64,000 nucleotides of DNA from Bacillota bacterium (GCA_023410875.1 JAEYPH010000031.1:8742-72741); one strand, 5' to 3'; counted from the first letter of the stretch, positions 41,103-49,685 are shown. Program-made: numbers and translations. The notes: generated from the letters alone by a model not told the origin.

Positions 41103-43043
41103 TTACATCTCTAAAAGGCCGCTGGTAATATCCGTGGGCAAGCTGTCCACATTCAGGTCGCCTTCCAGCCCGTGCACGAACCAATCCATGCCGATGATGT
41201 CCTGCACCGAGGCGGTCTCGCCGTCATGCAGGCGCTCCAAGCCGTCCACATCCAGTATGGAGCCGGTGAAGGGGTTGTAGGCGTCCTCCATCATCATGCG
41301 TTTGAACATCTGCACCAGCTTGTGGGTCTCCAGCGGTACATATTTCTTGGCATACATCACATCTACGATGCCGCTGTCCAGCCCCCACCAGAACTGCATG
41401 GGCTTGTAATCTTCGCCGGTGCCGCTGGCCAGCAGGTTGCGCACGGCCTTCTCGTAGAACACGCCCCAGTGCCACACCGGCGTGGCGATGTATTGGCCCA
41501 CGCCGCAGTCGGGGTTCTCGCACTCCAGGGAGTAAAGGCCGTACTCGCCTTCAAAGCCCACGCCGGTGAAGGTGTTCTGGTGGCTGATGATGTCGGCGCC
41601 GGCGGCCATCAGCTCCCGGCTGCGGCTGGTGGGGGGGTGGGGCTCCTCCCAGTGGCAGGCCCAGTTCACAAGGACGCGGGCCTTGGGGTTAACCGTGCGC
41701 ACGCCCAGCGCAAAGGCGTTCACGCCGCTGATGACGCCGCGCACCGGGTAGCTGCCCACATAGCCTATGATGTTGCTGCGGGTCAGAGACCCGGCGATCA
41801 GGCCGGTTAAGAACCGCGGCTCATAGATGCGCCCGAAATACGTGTGCATGTGGCGCGAGGGCATCAGCTCGCTGCACACGAAGATGCGCGCCTGGGGGAA
41901 TTCCAACGCGGCCTTGAGCGCGCCGTGGGCAAAGGCGGGGCTGGTCGCAAAGATGACATGATAGCCCTGGGTGATCAGGGCCTTGAAGGCGGCGTAGGCG
42001 CTCAGGTCTTCGGCCACGCCCTGCAGATAGGTCGTCTGCACATCGTTGTCCAGCGCCTGCTGCACATGCATGCGGCCGTTCTCGTGGGCCTTGGTCCAGT
42101 TGCTCTCCTCCAGCTTGCCGGAATAGGCGAAGGCGATCTTGAGCTTCTGGCGGGGCTTGACGATGTTGATGATGGCGCTCAGCAGCGAGGACGGGGGTTC
42201 CGTGGTCTCGGGCTTGATCTGCAGGTCCACATCCTCATAGCCGATGCTGGTGCGCAGCTCCTCGCACAGCTTCTCCAGCTTGGCCTTCACGCGCTCCTCG
42301 GTGATCTCCGCCGGGATGTGATACAGCGTGAAGTAGCGCAGGAACACGTCGCCGGTGGAAAGCCCCATGCGGTCGCCGCCCACCTCGTAGAGCAGCGAGC
42401 GGAAGGGCGTGTAGTAGTTATCCATGAAGTAGCGGCCGCGGTCGGCCTCGGTCTCGCCATCGGGCAGCCGGATGGAGCGTATCATCTGCGCCATCTGGCG
42501 GAACCCGCCCGGCGACTTGGTCCAGATGTTGGACAGCTTGAACTCCCGGTAGAACTCCAGGAATTCATAATACTGGCGGATGGTTTCGTCGTTCTCGTCG
42601 TATTTGGGAATCAGCCGCGTCACGTCGGCGGAGATCGTCGAGGCGTCAAAGAATCTCATGACGCTGACGCGCTTGTTGCCTTCCACGACGTAGTAGCGGT
42701 TCAGGTATTCATAGACCTTGATGGGGTCCGTGATGCCGTCGGTGACCTGGTGCCGATAGAGGGAGCGCCACTTCATGGCGAACTCGGTGTCCGGCGCCAG
42801 CAGCGGCATAAAGTTATACGCAAAGGCCGTGCTGCGGCCGGAGCTGTAGGTTCCGATGATCTTTTTCAGCGGCAGGTCAAAGTTGCCCAGCACTTCTTTG
42901 TTGACAATTTCCACGTTGCTGAGCAGTTCGTCCAGATAGGGCAGGTTGCCGCTGCGCCCCAAAGAGACCTTCAGGTTATAGGCGCGCCGCGCCCGTTTTC
43001 GGGCCTGCTCATAAGCGCTTATGGTATCTACGATTTCTTCCAT
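41103..43043 (-). CDS. Cytosolic ParB-like / BMP (PnrA-like) fusion protein
   Basis: 646 residues without signal peptide or lipobox. The N-terminal part (about 30-250) contains YEYLNRYYVVEGNKRVSVMRFF, the ParB/sulfiredoxin-like E-G-N-K-R signature. The C-terminal part (about 290-600) is a BMP/PnrA-type periplasmic-binding fold: LKIAFAYSGKLEESNWTKAHENG, SPAFAHGALKAALEFP, RFLTGLIAGSLTRSNIIGYVG, INAFALG-like INGVNAFALG region, and ADIISHQNT. BMP proteins usually bind nucleosides outside the cell for ABC importers; this one appears intracellular and may act as a ligand-controlled regulator. The ATG has AGGAC-like spacing. Last of a three-gene unit with the DUF4003 and 44156 genes. Confidence 0.82.
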   Translation of the reverse strand: MEEIVDTISAYEQARKRARRAYNLKVSLGRSGNLPYLDELLSNVEIVNKEVLGNFDLPLKKIIGTYSSGRSTAFAYNFMPLLAPDTEFAMKWRSLYRHQVTDGITDPIKVYEYLNRYYVVEGNKRVSVMRFFDASTISADVTRLIPKYDENDETIRQYYEFLEFYREFKLSNIWTKSPGGFRQMAQMIRSIRLPDGETEADRGRYFMDNYYTPFRSLLYEVGGDRMGLSTGDVFLRYFTLYHIPAEITEERVKAKLEKLCEELRTSIGYEDVDLQIKPETTEPPSSLLSAIINIVKPRQKLKIAFAYSGKLEESNWTKAHENGRMHVQQALDNDVQTTYLQGVAEDLSAYAAFKALITQGYHVIFATSPAFAHGALKAALEFPQARIFVCSELMPSRHMHTYFGRIYEPRFLTGLIAGSLTRSNIIGYVGSYPVRGVISGVNAFALGVRTVNPKARVLVNWACHWEEPHPPTSRSRELMAAGADIISHQNTFTGVGFEGEYGLYSLECENPDCGVGQYIATPVWHWGVFYEKAVRNLLASGTGEDYKPMQFWWGLDSGIVDVMYAKKYVPLETHKLVQMFKRMMMEDAYNPFTGSILDVDGLERLHDGETASVQDIIGMDWFVHGLEGDLNVDSLPTDITSGLLEM

Positions 43044-43133
43044 GTCCTCACCGCCCGGTGTTATGCTTGATGAAACATTATAACATGCAGATGTAAAGAA
43101 TGGAAATCCGAAAAAGGTACAAGCGCTGAGGGG

Positions 43134-44123
43134 TCAGTACGACGACGAAGAAGCCGCCGCGGACGAAGCCACTGCGGCGGCGGCGATGGCGGTCTGCTGA
43201 GCGATGACGAGGTTGGCGATGCTGGTGGCCAGCGCCGTCTGCAGCACGCCGCGCTGGGCCTGATCCACCCAACCCAGCGCCACCAGGCCGGCGGACAGCA
43301 GCAGCAGCTCCTGAGCGGTGACCGACCAGGCGCTGAAGCCTTTTTCCGCCCGCAGCGCCTGCGTGGTCTGGGCGACCTCGCCGGCCAGCGTGTCCACTGG
43401 CGCCGGCAACAGAGAGAGCACGCCCAGCGCGGGCAGCGTGTATTCCTTGTCCAGCTTCAGGCCGTCGCGGCGCAACATGTCCCGCAGAGCCAATACCCGG
43501 GTCTGGGCCTCGGTGTCGTCACCGCCCAGCACCAGCACCTGCGAAAGCGCCTGCACGCCGCTGCCGCTCCAGAACTGCGGCCGCATCGCCTGGTAGATGC
43601 GCTCCAGCCGCTCCACGCCCGAGGGCACGTCGATGTCCGAAAGCCCCAGCATGGCCGAGAAGATGTAGTCGTTCTGGCCGGTCAGCAAAAAGTGATCGCT
43701 GCGCATGCCGCCATAGAAGGCCCTGGTCCGCCCGATGACGTCTTCGTGCCGCTCGCGGGGCGCGCCGGAGGCGATCTGGTAAGCGGCGATCACCAGATAG
43801 TCGCCGGCCCAAAAGCCCGCCCGCTTCAAAGCATCGTAGACGTTCAAGGTGTCGGCCAGCACGCTGTCGGGGTCTTCGCCCAGCGAGAGCAGCGTGGCCA
43901 CGGTCAGCTCGGAATTGCCCCGGAAGGAGGAGAACAGGCCTGCGCTGCCACGGATGCGCTGGCGGCAGCGGCGGATGGCCTCGGCGTCCGCGCGGCGGTC
44001 CCTCGCGGCGTACAGCAGCGCGGCCAACCGCCGCAGCTGCGCGTTCTGCCAGTAGAATGCGCTCTTGATGGCCTGCGCGTTTTCGGCGAACAGCTCCAGC
44101 CGTTGCGTTGCAGTGGGTTCCAT
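43134..44123 (-). CDS. DUF4003-family protein
   Basis: 329 residues, mostly helical, soluble. Features typical of DUF4003 are RGNSELTVATLLSL, YDALKRAGFWAGDYLVIAAYQIA, RTRAFYGGMRSDHFLLTGQNDYIFSAML and the C-terminal WSVTAQELLLLSAGLVAL. The end is an Ala/Ser-rich hydrophobic tail. No biochemical function is known. AAAGGATG precedes the ATG, 32 bases after the preceding gene, so it is co-transcribed with it. Confidence 0.82.
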   Translation of the reverse strand: MEPTATQRLELFAENAQAIKSAFYWQNAQLRRLAALLYAARDRRADAEAIRRCRQRIRGSAGLFSSFRGNSELTVATLLSLGEDPDSVLADTLNVYDALKRAGFWAGDYLVIAAYQIASGAPRERHEDVIGRTRAFYGGMRSDHFLLTGQNDYIFSAMLGLSDIDVPSGVERLERIYQAMRPQFWSGSGVQALSQVLVLGGDDTEAQTRVLALRDMLRRDGLKLDKEYTLPALGVLSLLPAPVDTLAGEVAQTTQALRAEKGFSAWSVTAQELLLLSAGLVALGWVDQAQRGVLQTALATSIANLVIAQQTAIAAAAVASSAAASSSSY

Positions 44124-44155
44124 GAAATCATCCTTTCTGATGCGATTCTATGGGG

Positions 44156-45286
44156 TCACGTCGTCGCGTCCGCGGCCGGCAGCCCATTGACGGCGTCGAT
44201 GAACGCCCGGGCATCGGCGAACCCGCTGGCGTTCATGGCGAAGCGCATGCGGCCATGGCAGGAGACCTTGGCGTGCCTGGCGAAGGCATAGCGCGTCCTG
44301 GCCAGGCAATGATCCGCCGGATAGCAACCCACGCATTCCCACAGGTTGTGGAACAGCCGCGCGGCCAGCGCAGGGTCGGCCTGGGCGATGGCGTTCAGCG
44401 TCTGCTCCATGCGGTCGCCCTTGCGGGCCCAGGTCTCGGGCTTGCCGTTGGTCACGATGTACCAATTGAGGCTGTGGGTCAGCACGTCGTTGCTGGGATA
44501 GATTGCGTAGGACAGCCCCTCGTCGGCAGCCACATAAATGATCTTGTTGCCGTGGGTCTCGATCTGGCGCCGGAACTTCAGAGGCTTCATGGCCCGCAGC
44601 CAGGCGTCCATGGCCTCCACCTCGGCGCGCAGGTCATCGGGCAAACGCGCGATGCACGCCTCAAAGGAAGGCTTGTCGCCGGGCATTTCGTTGCCCTTGA
44701 TGGCCTCCCGACCCGCTGGTGCGCCGAGCATGATGGGCGCAGGTCCCTCAAATTCGGTCACCCGCAGGTTGCGCACCCGGGCGTGCACGCCCTTGTCGCA
44801 GGCCAGGGCCAGCGTGAAGCCCTCGGCGTTGCGGTCGGGAAAGGCCTTGGACTTCATATAGCGCTCTTTTGTGGAGAAGTAGCGCTCCTCGCCGTCCATG
44901 AGCACCTGCATGGCTTTGAGGTCGTAAATAATGGAGATGTCCACGAGGCGGCCCATGGGCATGTGGTTGTGGAAGAAGAACGTGTTGCGCCGGGGTTCCA
45001 CGATGTCGTCCAGCCGCCGGTTGTCGTTCCACGGTGTGCCGAAGTTCACATGGCCGTCGCCCAGCAACACGTAGAAGCCCGGCTCATCGATGCACACGGA
45101 CAGATCGATGCGCAGCGGCAGGCGGTACACGCCAGGCATCTCCACGAGGTGCTGCACCCGCAGGTGCTCCCGGCAGAAATCCGAAGGGATACGCCGCGTG
45201 GTCGTGAATGCAAAGCCGCCATCCTGGGCATCCAGCTCCACCGCGCCGGCTGCTCTCAGCGCCGAGCGTTCTATCCTGTGTTCCAT
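44156..45286 (-). CDS. Conserved-looking protein with LamG-like N-terminal half, unknown
   Basis: 376 residues from ATG 45286, with GGGAGG nine bases upstream. The N-terminal half (about 10-190) is rich in beta strands and reads like a concanavalin-type sandwich (YRLPLRIDLSVCIDEPG, DISIIYDLKAMQVLMDGE, FTLALACDKGVHARVRNLRV). The C-terminal half is helical with DALNWYI-type and CVGCYPADHCLARTRY; the latter has three clustered cysteines that could bind metal. No signal peptide. First of the unit with the DUF4003 and ParB/BMP genes. No family is confidently assigned. Confidence 0.7.
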   Translation of the reverse strand: MEHRIERSALRAAGAVELDAQDGGFAFTTTRRIPSDFCREHLRVQHLVEMPGVYRLPLRIDLSVCIDEPGFYVLLGDGHVNFGTPWNDNRRLDDIVEPRRNTFFFHNHMPMGRLVDISIIYDLKAMQVLMDGEERYFSTKERYMKSKAFPDRNAEGFTLALACDKGVHARVRNLRVTEFEGPAPIMLGAPAGREAIKGNEMPGDKPSFEACIARLPDDLRAEVEAMDAWLRAMKPLKFRRQIETHGNKIIYVAADEGLSYAIYPSNDVLTHSLNWYIVTNGKPETWARKGDRMEQTLNAIAQADPALAARLFHNLWECVGCYPADHCLARTRYAFARHAKVSCHGRMRFAMNASGFADARAFIDAVNGLPAADATT

Positions 45287-45443
45287 TGCCGTTTCCCTCC
45301 CGATGAGATTGCTATCATCATACAACATGCCTATATGGTTTGGGGACATTATTTAATTGTAAGGCAGTCAAAGACTTATTTTTTTGATTTACCGCATTGT
45401 GATTTATACTATTGTTGAAGTATGGTGTGAGGTTGTTCAATTC

Positions 45444-45752
45444 ATGAGCATTTACTACCTTCTCCTGGAGGGCAGGCCTCTTCCGAGCAATGCCGAAAGC
45501 AACGAGTTTGCCGGCGCGTATATCAGCTGTTGGATCGACGCGAAGAATGAAGGTTCTGCCAGAATGAGAGCCATTCGTCATATTCATGATGAGGAAGACT
45601 GGCAAACCATCAACATTGAAGAAATATACATTGCCGATCGCCGGAGGTACATGGAGGAGTCCGATTCTCTCGCTTGTTTTGACCAGGCCATCGAGAGTGG
45701 AATAGGCGTCATTTTCTACACCTGGCCCATAGGCGGCGACGATGAACCCTGA
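45444..45752 (+). CDS. Small acidic protein, possibly immunity-like, unknown
   Basis: 102 residues from ATG 45444 with GAGG eleven bases upstream; an in-frame ATG at 45384 lacks a site. Sequence is acidic with aromatic strands: YYLLLEGRPL, GAYISCWIDAKNEGSARMRAIRHIHDEEDWQTINIEEIYIADRRRY, GVIFYTWPIG. It is AT-richer than its neighbours and stands alone, with a TATACT box about 30 bases upstream. The size and build recall orphan immunity proteins of polymorphic toxins, but this is only a resemblance. Confidence 0.55.
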   Translation: MSIYYLLLEGRPLPSNAESNEFAGAYISCWIDAKNEGSARMRAIRHIHDEEDWQTINIEEIYIADRRRYMEESDSLACFDQAIESGIGVIFYTWPIGGDDEP

Positions 45753-45896
45753 ACAAACTTGATATCGAACTTTGCATGGGGTGCTGCATCCTTTCCTACG
45801 ACAAATGATGTGTGACCACCGTTGCTGTGACGACTCGTTGGCTGGAGCTATCCTGACGCTGTAACAGACGGCATCGTTTGAGAGGAGTCAAAGCCA

Positions 45897-46805
45897 ATGG
45901 ATAGAATTTTTATTTTGGGAGCCACAGGACATTTGGGAGGATCGGCCATCCGGCATCTGCTGCAGCGCGGCGTGCCCGCTGAGCGCATTGTCGCGGTGGC
46001 GCGCGACACGGGCAAGGCGGCACCGCTGGAGCGGCTGGGCGTGGAAGTGCGAAAGGGCGACTATGACGCCCCCAGTTTTTCCGCCGAAGTATTCCGGGGC
46101 GCCGACAGGCTGCTGCTGGTCTCCAGCCCTTCCATGGACGGCGTGCGCCGCATCCGCCAGCACACCGCCGTGATACAAGCCGCCAGGGACGCCGGGGTCC
46201 GGCACATCGTATACACGGGCTTGGCCTACCCCGAGGCCCATGATACGCCGCTTAAGCACGTGCACATCGCCACGGAGCACGCGCTGCGCTCGTCGGGCGT
46301 TGCTCATACGGTGCTGCGCAACGCGTTCTACATGGAGTATTTCATCCCAAAACCCGAGCTGGAACGCGCTGTGACCAATGGCGCGTTTTTGAGCGCCGCC
46401 AACGGGCAGAAGGTCAACTTCGCCTCCCGGGAGGACATGGCGCTGGCTGCCGCGGGCGTGCTCACCGGTGGGGGGCACGAGGGCAAGGTGTACGAGCTGA
46501 CCTACCCCGAGGCCTATTCCTACGGCGACATCGCGGCGGTCCTTTCCAAGGTCACCGGCAGGCCAATCGCCCACAGGGACGTCACGACGGAGGAGATGCG
46601 GGCGTATCTGCAGGCGCAGGGGCTGACGCCGCAGCAAATGCAGGCCGATTCTTCGGCCTATCAGCCGGCCTTCGCCACGGGCTGGGCCGGCCAGACGGCG
46701 GACGCCCTGGTGAACCTGATCGGCCGCGACCGGCTGACAACGGTGGAAGCGCATATCCGCGGGCTTTTTGCCGACGCCGCTGTTCCGTCTGCGGGCGACC
46801 AGTAG
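45897..46805 (+). CDS. NmrA/SDR-type NAD(P)-binding oxidoreductase
   Basis: 302 residues, atypical short-chain dehydrogenase. The dinucleotide motif is FILGATGHLGG, with LLLVSSPSMD and VRHIVYTGLAYPEAHDTPLKHVHIATEHALRSSGV following, matching the quinone oxidoreductase 2 (QorB/NmrA-like) layout, where the catalytic Tyr-x-x-x-Lys is absent. Probably an NADPH-dependent quinone reductase or redox sensor. GAGAGGAG precedes the ATG. Stands alone; a GC hairpin follows. Confidence 0.88.
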   Translation: MDRIFILGATGHLGGSAIRHLLQRGVPAERIVAVARDTGKAAPLERLGVEVRKGDYDAPSFSAEVFRGADRLLLVSSPSMDGVRRIRQHTAVIQAARDAGVRHIVYTGLAYPEAHDTPLKHVHIATEHALRSSGVAHTVLRNAFYMEYFIPKPELERAVTNGAFLSAANGQKVNFASREDMALAAAGVLTGGGHEGKVYELTYPEAYSYGDIAAVLSKVTGRPIAHRDVTTEEMRAYLQAQGLTPQQMQADSSAYQPAFATGWAGQTADALVNLIGRDRLTTVEAHIRGLFADAAVPSAGDQ

Positions 46806-46867
46806 GCCGTGGGCGGGTTCCCACGCCGCTGAACCGGCAATCCGTACGGTTTTTCCGCCGGCGCACC

Positions 46868-46896
46868 TTGGCTGCGCCGGCGTAGCCGGGTATACT
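46868..46896 (+). promoter_or_regulatory. Promoter of the acetyltransferase at 46928
   Basis: TTGGCT (46868-46873) and TATACT (46891-46896), 17 bases apart, 31 bases before the start. The -35 box overlaps the hairpin GCCGGCGCA/TGCGCCGGC (46857-46881). Confidence 0.55.
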
Positions 46897-46927
46897 GGTG
46901 ATAGCCGGAAAAGACGGAGGGATGGAA

Positions 46928-47518
46928 ATGGAGATCAAGCGCGCCAGTGAAATCGGGGAGAGCGCCCGCAAAAAGATCAGCGACATCTTTGTGGGCGGCT
47001 TCATACAATGGCTGCAGTATTTCTCCAAGGATGCGGAAAAGCTATCCCGAGCCTTTGCCCATATGTTCGTGCTGGACGCCTTCTATGTAGCGGTCATCGA
47101 TGGTGAGATCGCAGGCATCGCCGCATGCACCGACGGCAAAACCCCGCCGGTTCGTCTGCTGGCCAGCGAATTGCGCCGCCATCTCGGGCTCATACGGGGG
47201 AGCATCGCCGGGACTGTGCTTAAAAGCGAGCTGGAGAACCATCCGTACCCCTTTGAGCTGGAGGCCGGTACCGGCTCCGTGGAATTTGTCGCCACCGGTG
47301 AAGGGCATCGGGGCAAGGGCGTCGCCTCGGCCATCATCACCCACATAATAGGCAATACCGGCTACAGCGCCTATGTGCTGGAGGTGGCGGACACCAACAC
47401 GCCCGCCGTGCGGCTCTACGAGAAGCTGGGCTTTCGGGAGTTCCTGCGCGTTGCCCATAAGCATAGCAAGCAAAGTGGCATCAACCATCTGGTTTATATG
47501 AAGTACATGAAGCCGTAG
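46928..47518 (+). CDS. GNAT-family N-acetyltransferase
   Basis: 196 residues from ATG 46928 (GGAGG seven bases upstream). The acetyl-CoA motif A is EFVATGEGHRGKGVASAIITHII, followed by LEVADTNTPAVRLYEKLGFREF, the typical motif B. The N-terminal region YFSKDAEKLSRAFAHMFVLDAFYVAV resembles a group of clostridial GNATs of unknown substrate. Monocistronic behind its own promoter. Confidence 0.88.
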   Translation: MEIKRASEIGESARKKISDIFVGGFIQWLQYFSKDAEKLSRAFAHMFVLDAFYVAVIDGEIAGIAACTDGKTPPVRLLASELRRHLGLIRGSIAGTVLKSELENHPYPFELEAGTGSVEFVATGEGHRGKGVASAIITHIIGNTGYSAYVLEVADTNTPAVRLYEKLGFREFLRVAHKHSKQSGINHLVYMKYMKP

Positions 47519-47571
47519 CACCTGGAATGGTCTGCGAAGCAGATGGGTTGTTGCGACGGGAGGTAGGCCGC

Positions 47572-48112
47572 ATGAGCAAAAGGAGCGCCATTACTCTGGT
47601 AATCCTCGCGCTGAGCGCCGCTGTTTATGGAGCTGCACGCAGCGACGGCCAGGCCCACTGTGCAATCGAGTCAGCCATCCGCGCAGACCGCTTCCACTGT
47701 GATGCAATCGATGCCGCCTGGGGTCACAGAGAGCGTTTCCGGCGAGCGTATAGAGTTTACGGTGCGCGAAATTCATACTAAGCTTGGGACCAATAGACAA
47801 TATTCGGTGGTAAAAACAATCCGGTCTAAAGAAGAGCTAACACGCAGCGGCATTGTTGAGGTTCCGGAACAGATGGATGACGTCTATTTCCAACAGCACG
47901 TTTTGTTCATCGTGCAGTTAGAGGAGCCCAGCGGTTCTCATCTGCTCAAGGTTGCCGAGGTCGTAAAATCAGCCGATCAGGTGACAATATTTATTCAGCG
48001 AATAATCCCCGAGCCGCCATGGACCGCCGACATGGCTTGGTGGAGTTTTCTGATCGAGATCGATAACGACGAATATTCAGGTGCAGAAGTGCTAGCCACC
48101 GTCTTTGAATGA
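47572..48112 (+). pseudogene. Frameshifted secreted protein gene (PrcB-like mature part)
   Basis: The start MSKRSAITLVILALSAAVYG has GGAGG eight bases upstream and is a clean signal peptide, but its frame stops at 47781. The mature part continues one frame over (open from 47603 to 48112), with a Ser/Thr/Gln-rich linker followed by a beta-rich domain (SVVKTIRSKEELTRS, DDVYFQQHVLFIVQLEEPSG) resembling the C-terminal domain of PrcB-type protease-complex subunits. A single-base shift between 47603 and about 47650 would restore one protein of about 180 residues. Either a decayed gene or a sequence error; a good terminator follows. Confidence 0.65.
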
Positions 48113-48168
48113 ATGCTCTAGACACGGGCAGTGCCGCTCTCTTGTCCGTGACAATCCCCAAAAGAGCC

Positions 48169-48204
48169 ACCCTGCAGATTTGTTTCGCTCCTGCAGGGTT
48201 TTTG
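48169..48204 (+). terminator. Rho-independent terminator after the PrcB-like gene
   Basis: ACCCTGCAG/CTGCAGGGT stem (48169-48177 with 48191-48199) followed by TTTTTG. Confidence 0.88.
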
Positions 48205-48246
48205 CACGCTGCCTCTGCCATACTGGAGCGCGGAAGGAGGATGGGT

Positions 48247-49146
48247 ATGGACTTTCTGAGCCGAATGACCAGGGTTGTGGACTACATCGAGGAGCACATT
48301 GCCGAGGACATGGACATGAGCGAGGTCGCCAAGTTCGTGTGCTGCGGCGCGTATCAGTTCGGCAGGATCTTCTCCTACGTCGTCGGCGTGCCGCTGTCAG
48401 AGTACATCCGCCGGCGGCGGCTTTCGCTGGCCGCTGTCGAGCTTCAGTCGGGAGACGCCAAGGTCATCGACGTGGCCATGAAGTACGGCTACGAATCCCC
48501 CGACGCCTTCGCCCGCGCCTTTGGCGCCATGCACGGCGTGACTCCCCGAGAAGCCTGCGCCCCCGGCGTGAAGCTGAGACTGTACCCGCGCATCCGCTTT
48601 CACATCACGATCAAAGGAGAGCAGGACATGCAGTACCGTATTGTGGAGATGCCGGCCTTCACCGTCGTCGGCGTGGTCAAAAACTTTGGCCGCTGGACGG
48701 CCAACCAGGAGGGCAAGGACTGGAAGTAAAAATCCGGCGCGATCTGGACATTCTGGGATGAGTACCTCAACGGGGGCAGGAACGAGATCGTTCGGGACAC
48801 GTACAAGCTCTATCGGCCTCCTTTCTGGCAGGTCGGCGTTACGCACACGCTGGACAATGGCGACACCGTGCTGGCCATCGGCGCGCAGGCCCGCGAGGGT
48901 GATCGCTATCCGGACCTCACCACCTTCCCGGTGCCCGCCGCCACATGGGCAGTGTTCGAGGCCCGAGGCACCCTTAGCCAGGACGAGCACCCCATCGGCG
49001 AGCTGATGACGCGGATCATGGCCGATTGGTTTGCGTCCAGCGGCTATGAACGGTCCATGAACTATGATCTGGAAATCTACGGCCCCGGCGACACAGGGTC
49101 TCCGGACTATGTCTGCGAGGTCTGGATACCGGTCAAGAGAGCATAG
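48247..49146 (+). pseudogene. AraC-type regulator with effector-binding domain, split by in-frame TAA
   Basis: From ATG 48247 (GGAGG six bases upstream) the frame encodes an N-terminal AraC helix-turn-helix pair (VVDYIEEHIAEDMDMSEVAK, GAYQFGRIFSYVVGVPLSEYIRRRRLS, VIDVAMKYGYESPDAFARAFGAMHGVTPREA), then the start of a GyrI/Rob-type effector-binding domain (MQYRIVEMPAFTVVGV). A TAA at 48727-48729 interrupts, and the same frame continues to 49146 with WTFWDEYLNGG and YDLEIYGPGDTGSPDYVCEVWIPV, the domain's normal end. A single change AAA or CAA to TAA explains it. The first part alone (160 residues) keeps the DNA-binding domain and might still function. Confidence 0.85.
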
Positions 49147-49166
49147 GCCAGCCTTGGTTCACTGTG

Positions 49167-49200
49167 CGCCCATCGCATCGGCGATGGGCGTTTCTCGTTT
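49167..49200 (+). terminator. Rho-independent terminator after the AraC-type pseudogene
   Basis: GCCCATCGC/GCGATGGGC stem with an ATCG loop (49168-49189) followed by GTTTCTCGTTTCTT. Confidence 0.78.
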
Positions 49201-49231
49201 CTTCGCCACCTGCGTATCTTTCGGCCCGCCG

Positions 49232-49351
49232 GCATGCCTCCCTTGAAAAGGGAGGTGGCAGGCCGTGGCCTGACGGAGGGTTCCGCCTCCGACTCGGCGA
49301 GACCGAACCCCCACCGGCCTGTGGCCGGAGCCCCCTTGTTAAGGGGGCCAA
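49232..49351. repeat. Family C repeat
   Basis: CCTCCCTTGAAAAGGGAGG, GGCAGGCCGTGGCCTGACGG, AGGGTT, then GAACCCCCACCGGCC and CCCCCTTGTTAAGGGGGCC. Closely related to 56975-57101 and 396-597. Confidence 0.8.
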
Positions 49352-49423
49352 GGACGTTGTCTGATGCCACGTGTCCGGATCTGTCCAGGTTAACTCCCTT
49401 GTTTTACAGCCTCGCCGCTCTGC

Positions 49424-49452
49424 TTGCCATCCCCTTCCCGCCATGCTACAAT
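49424..49452 (+). promoter_or_regulatory. Leader promoter P1 of the ABC-F gene
   Basis: TTGCCA (49424-49429) and TACAAT (49447-49452) with a 17-base spacer and a TG one base before the -10 box (extended -10). It is about 230 bases before the ABC-F start, leaving a long leader. Confidence 0.72.
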
Positions 49453-49488
49453 CGCCATACACGTCATCACGAGAAAGGGGTGATCGGA

Positions 49489-49557
49489 TTGTTTCTTGGT
49501 TATTACTTCTACCACAGAAAGTGGGCTGACACGCTCCGTACAAGGTCTGTTGTGTAA
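49489..49557 (+). CDS. Putative 22-residue leader peptide of the ABC-F gene
   Basis: TTG start at 49489 with AAAGGGG eight bases upstream; the peptide begins LFLGYYFYHRKWAD and ends RTRSVV before TAA. It lies between promoter P1 and the hairpins that precede the ABC-F gene. Its last third overlaps the left arm of the outer stem (49533-49543). Leader peptides of this kind control several ABC-F, erm and cat genes by ribosome stalling; the role here is inferred from position. Confidence 0.6.
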   Translation: MFLGYYFYHRKWADTLRTRSVV

Positions 49558-49596
49558 CAGTCTTGGCGATAGGGCGTAGGCCCTTTTGTACGGAGC
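49533..49596 (+). promoter_or_regulatory. Leader stem structure / attenuator before ABC-F
   Basis: An outer 11-bp stem GCTCCGTACAA/TTGTACGGAGC (49533-49543 with 49586-49596) encloses two hairpins: CAAG..CTGTT/AACAG.CTTG (49541-49565) and AGGGC/GCCCT with a GTAG loop (49571-49584), the latter followed by TTTTG like a short terminator. The outer and terminator hairpins use adjacent or overlapping bases, and the left arms are inside the leader ORF, so ribosome position could switch the fold. Confidence 0.6.
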
Positions 49597-49614
49597 ATGT
49601 ATCGCTTGTATAAT
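49586..49614 (+). promoter_or_regulatory. Possible second promoter P2 of the ABC-F gene
   Basis: TTGTAC (49586-49591) and TATAAT (49609-49614) 17 bases apart. The -35 box coincides with the right arm of the leader stem. If active it would bypass the leader peptide. Confidence 0.4.
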
Positions 49615-49685
49615 CGCTGATCCTGTTGCACCATCGCAGGCCTTGTTGTTTGTACGCAAAATAAACGATGAGGAGCAACAAAGCG

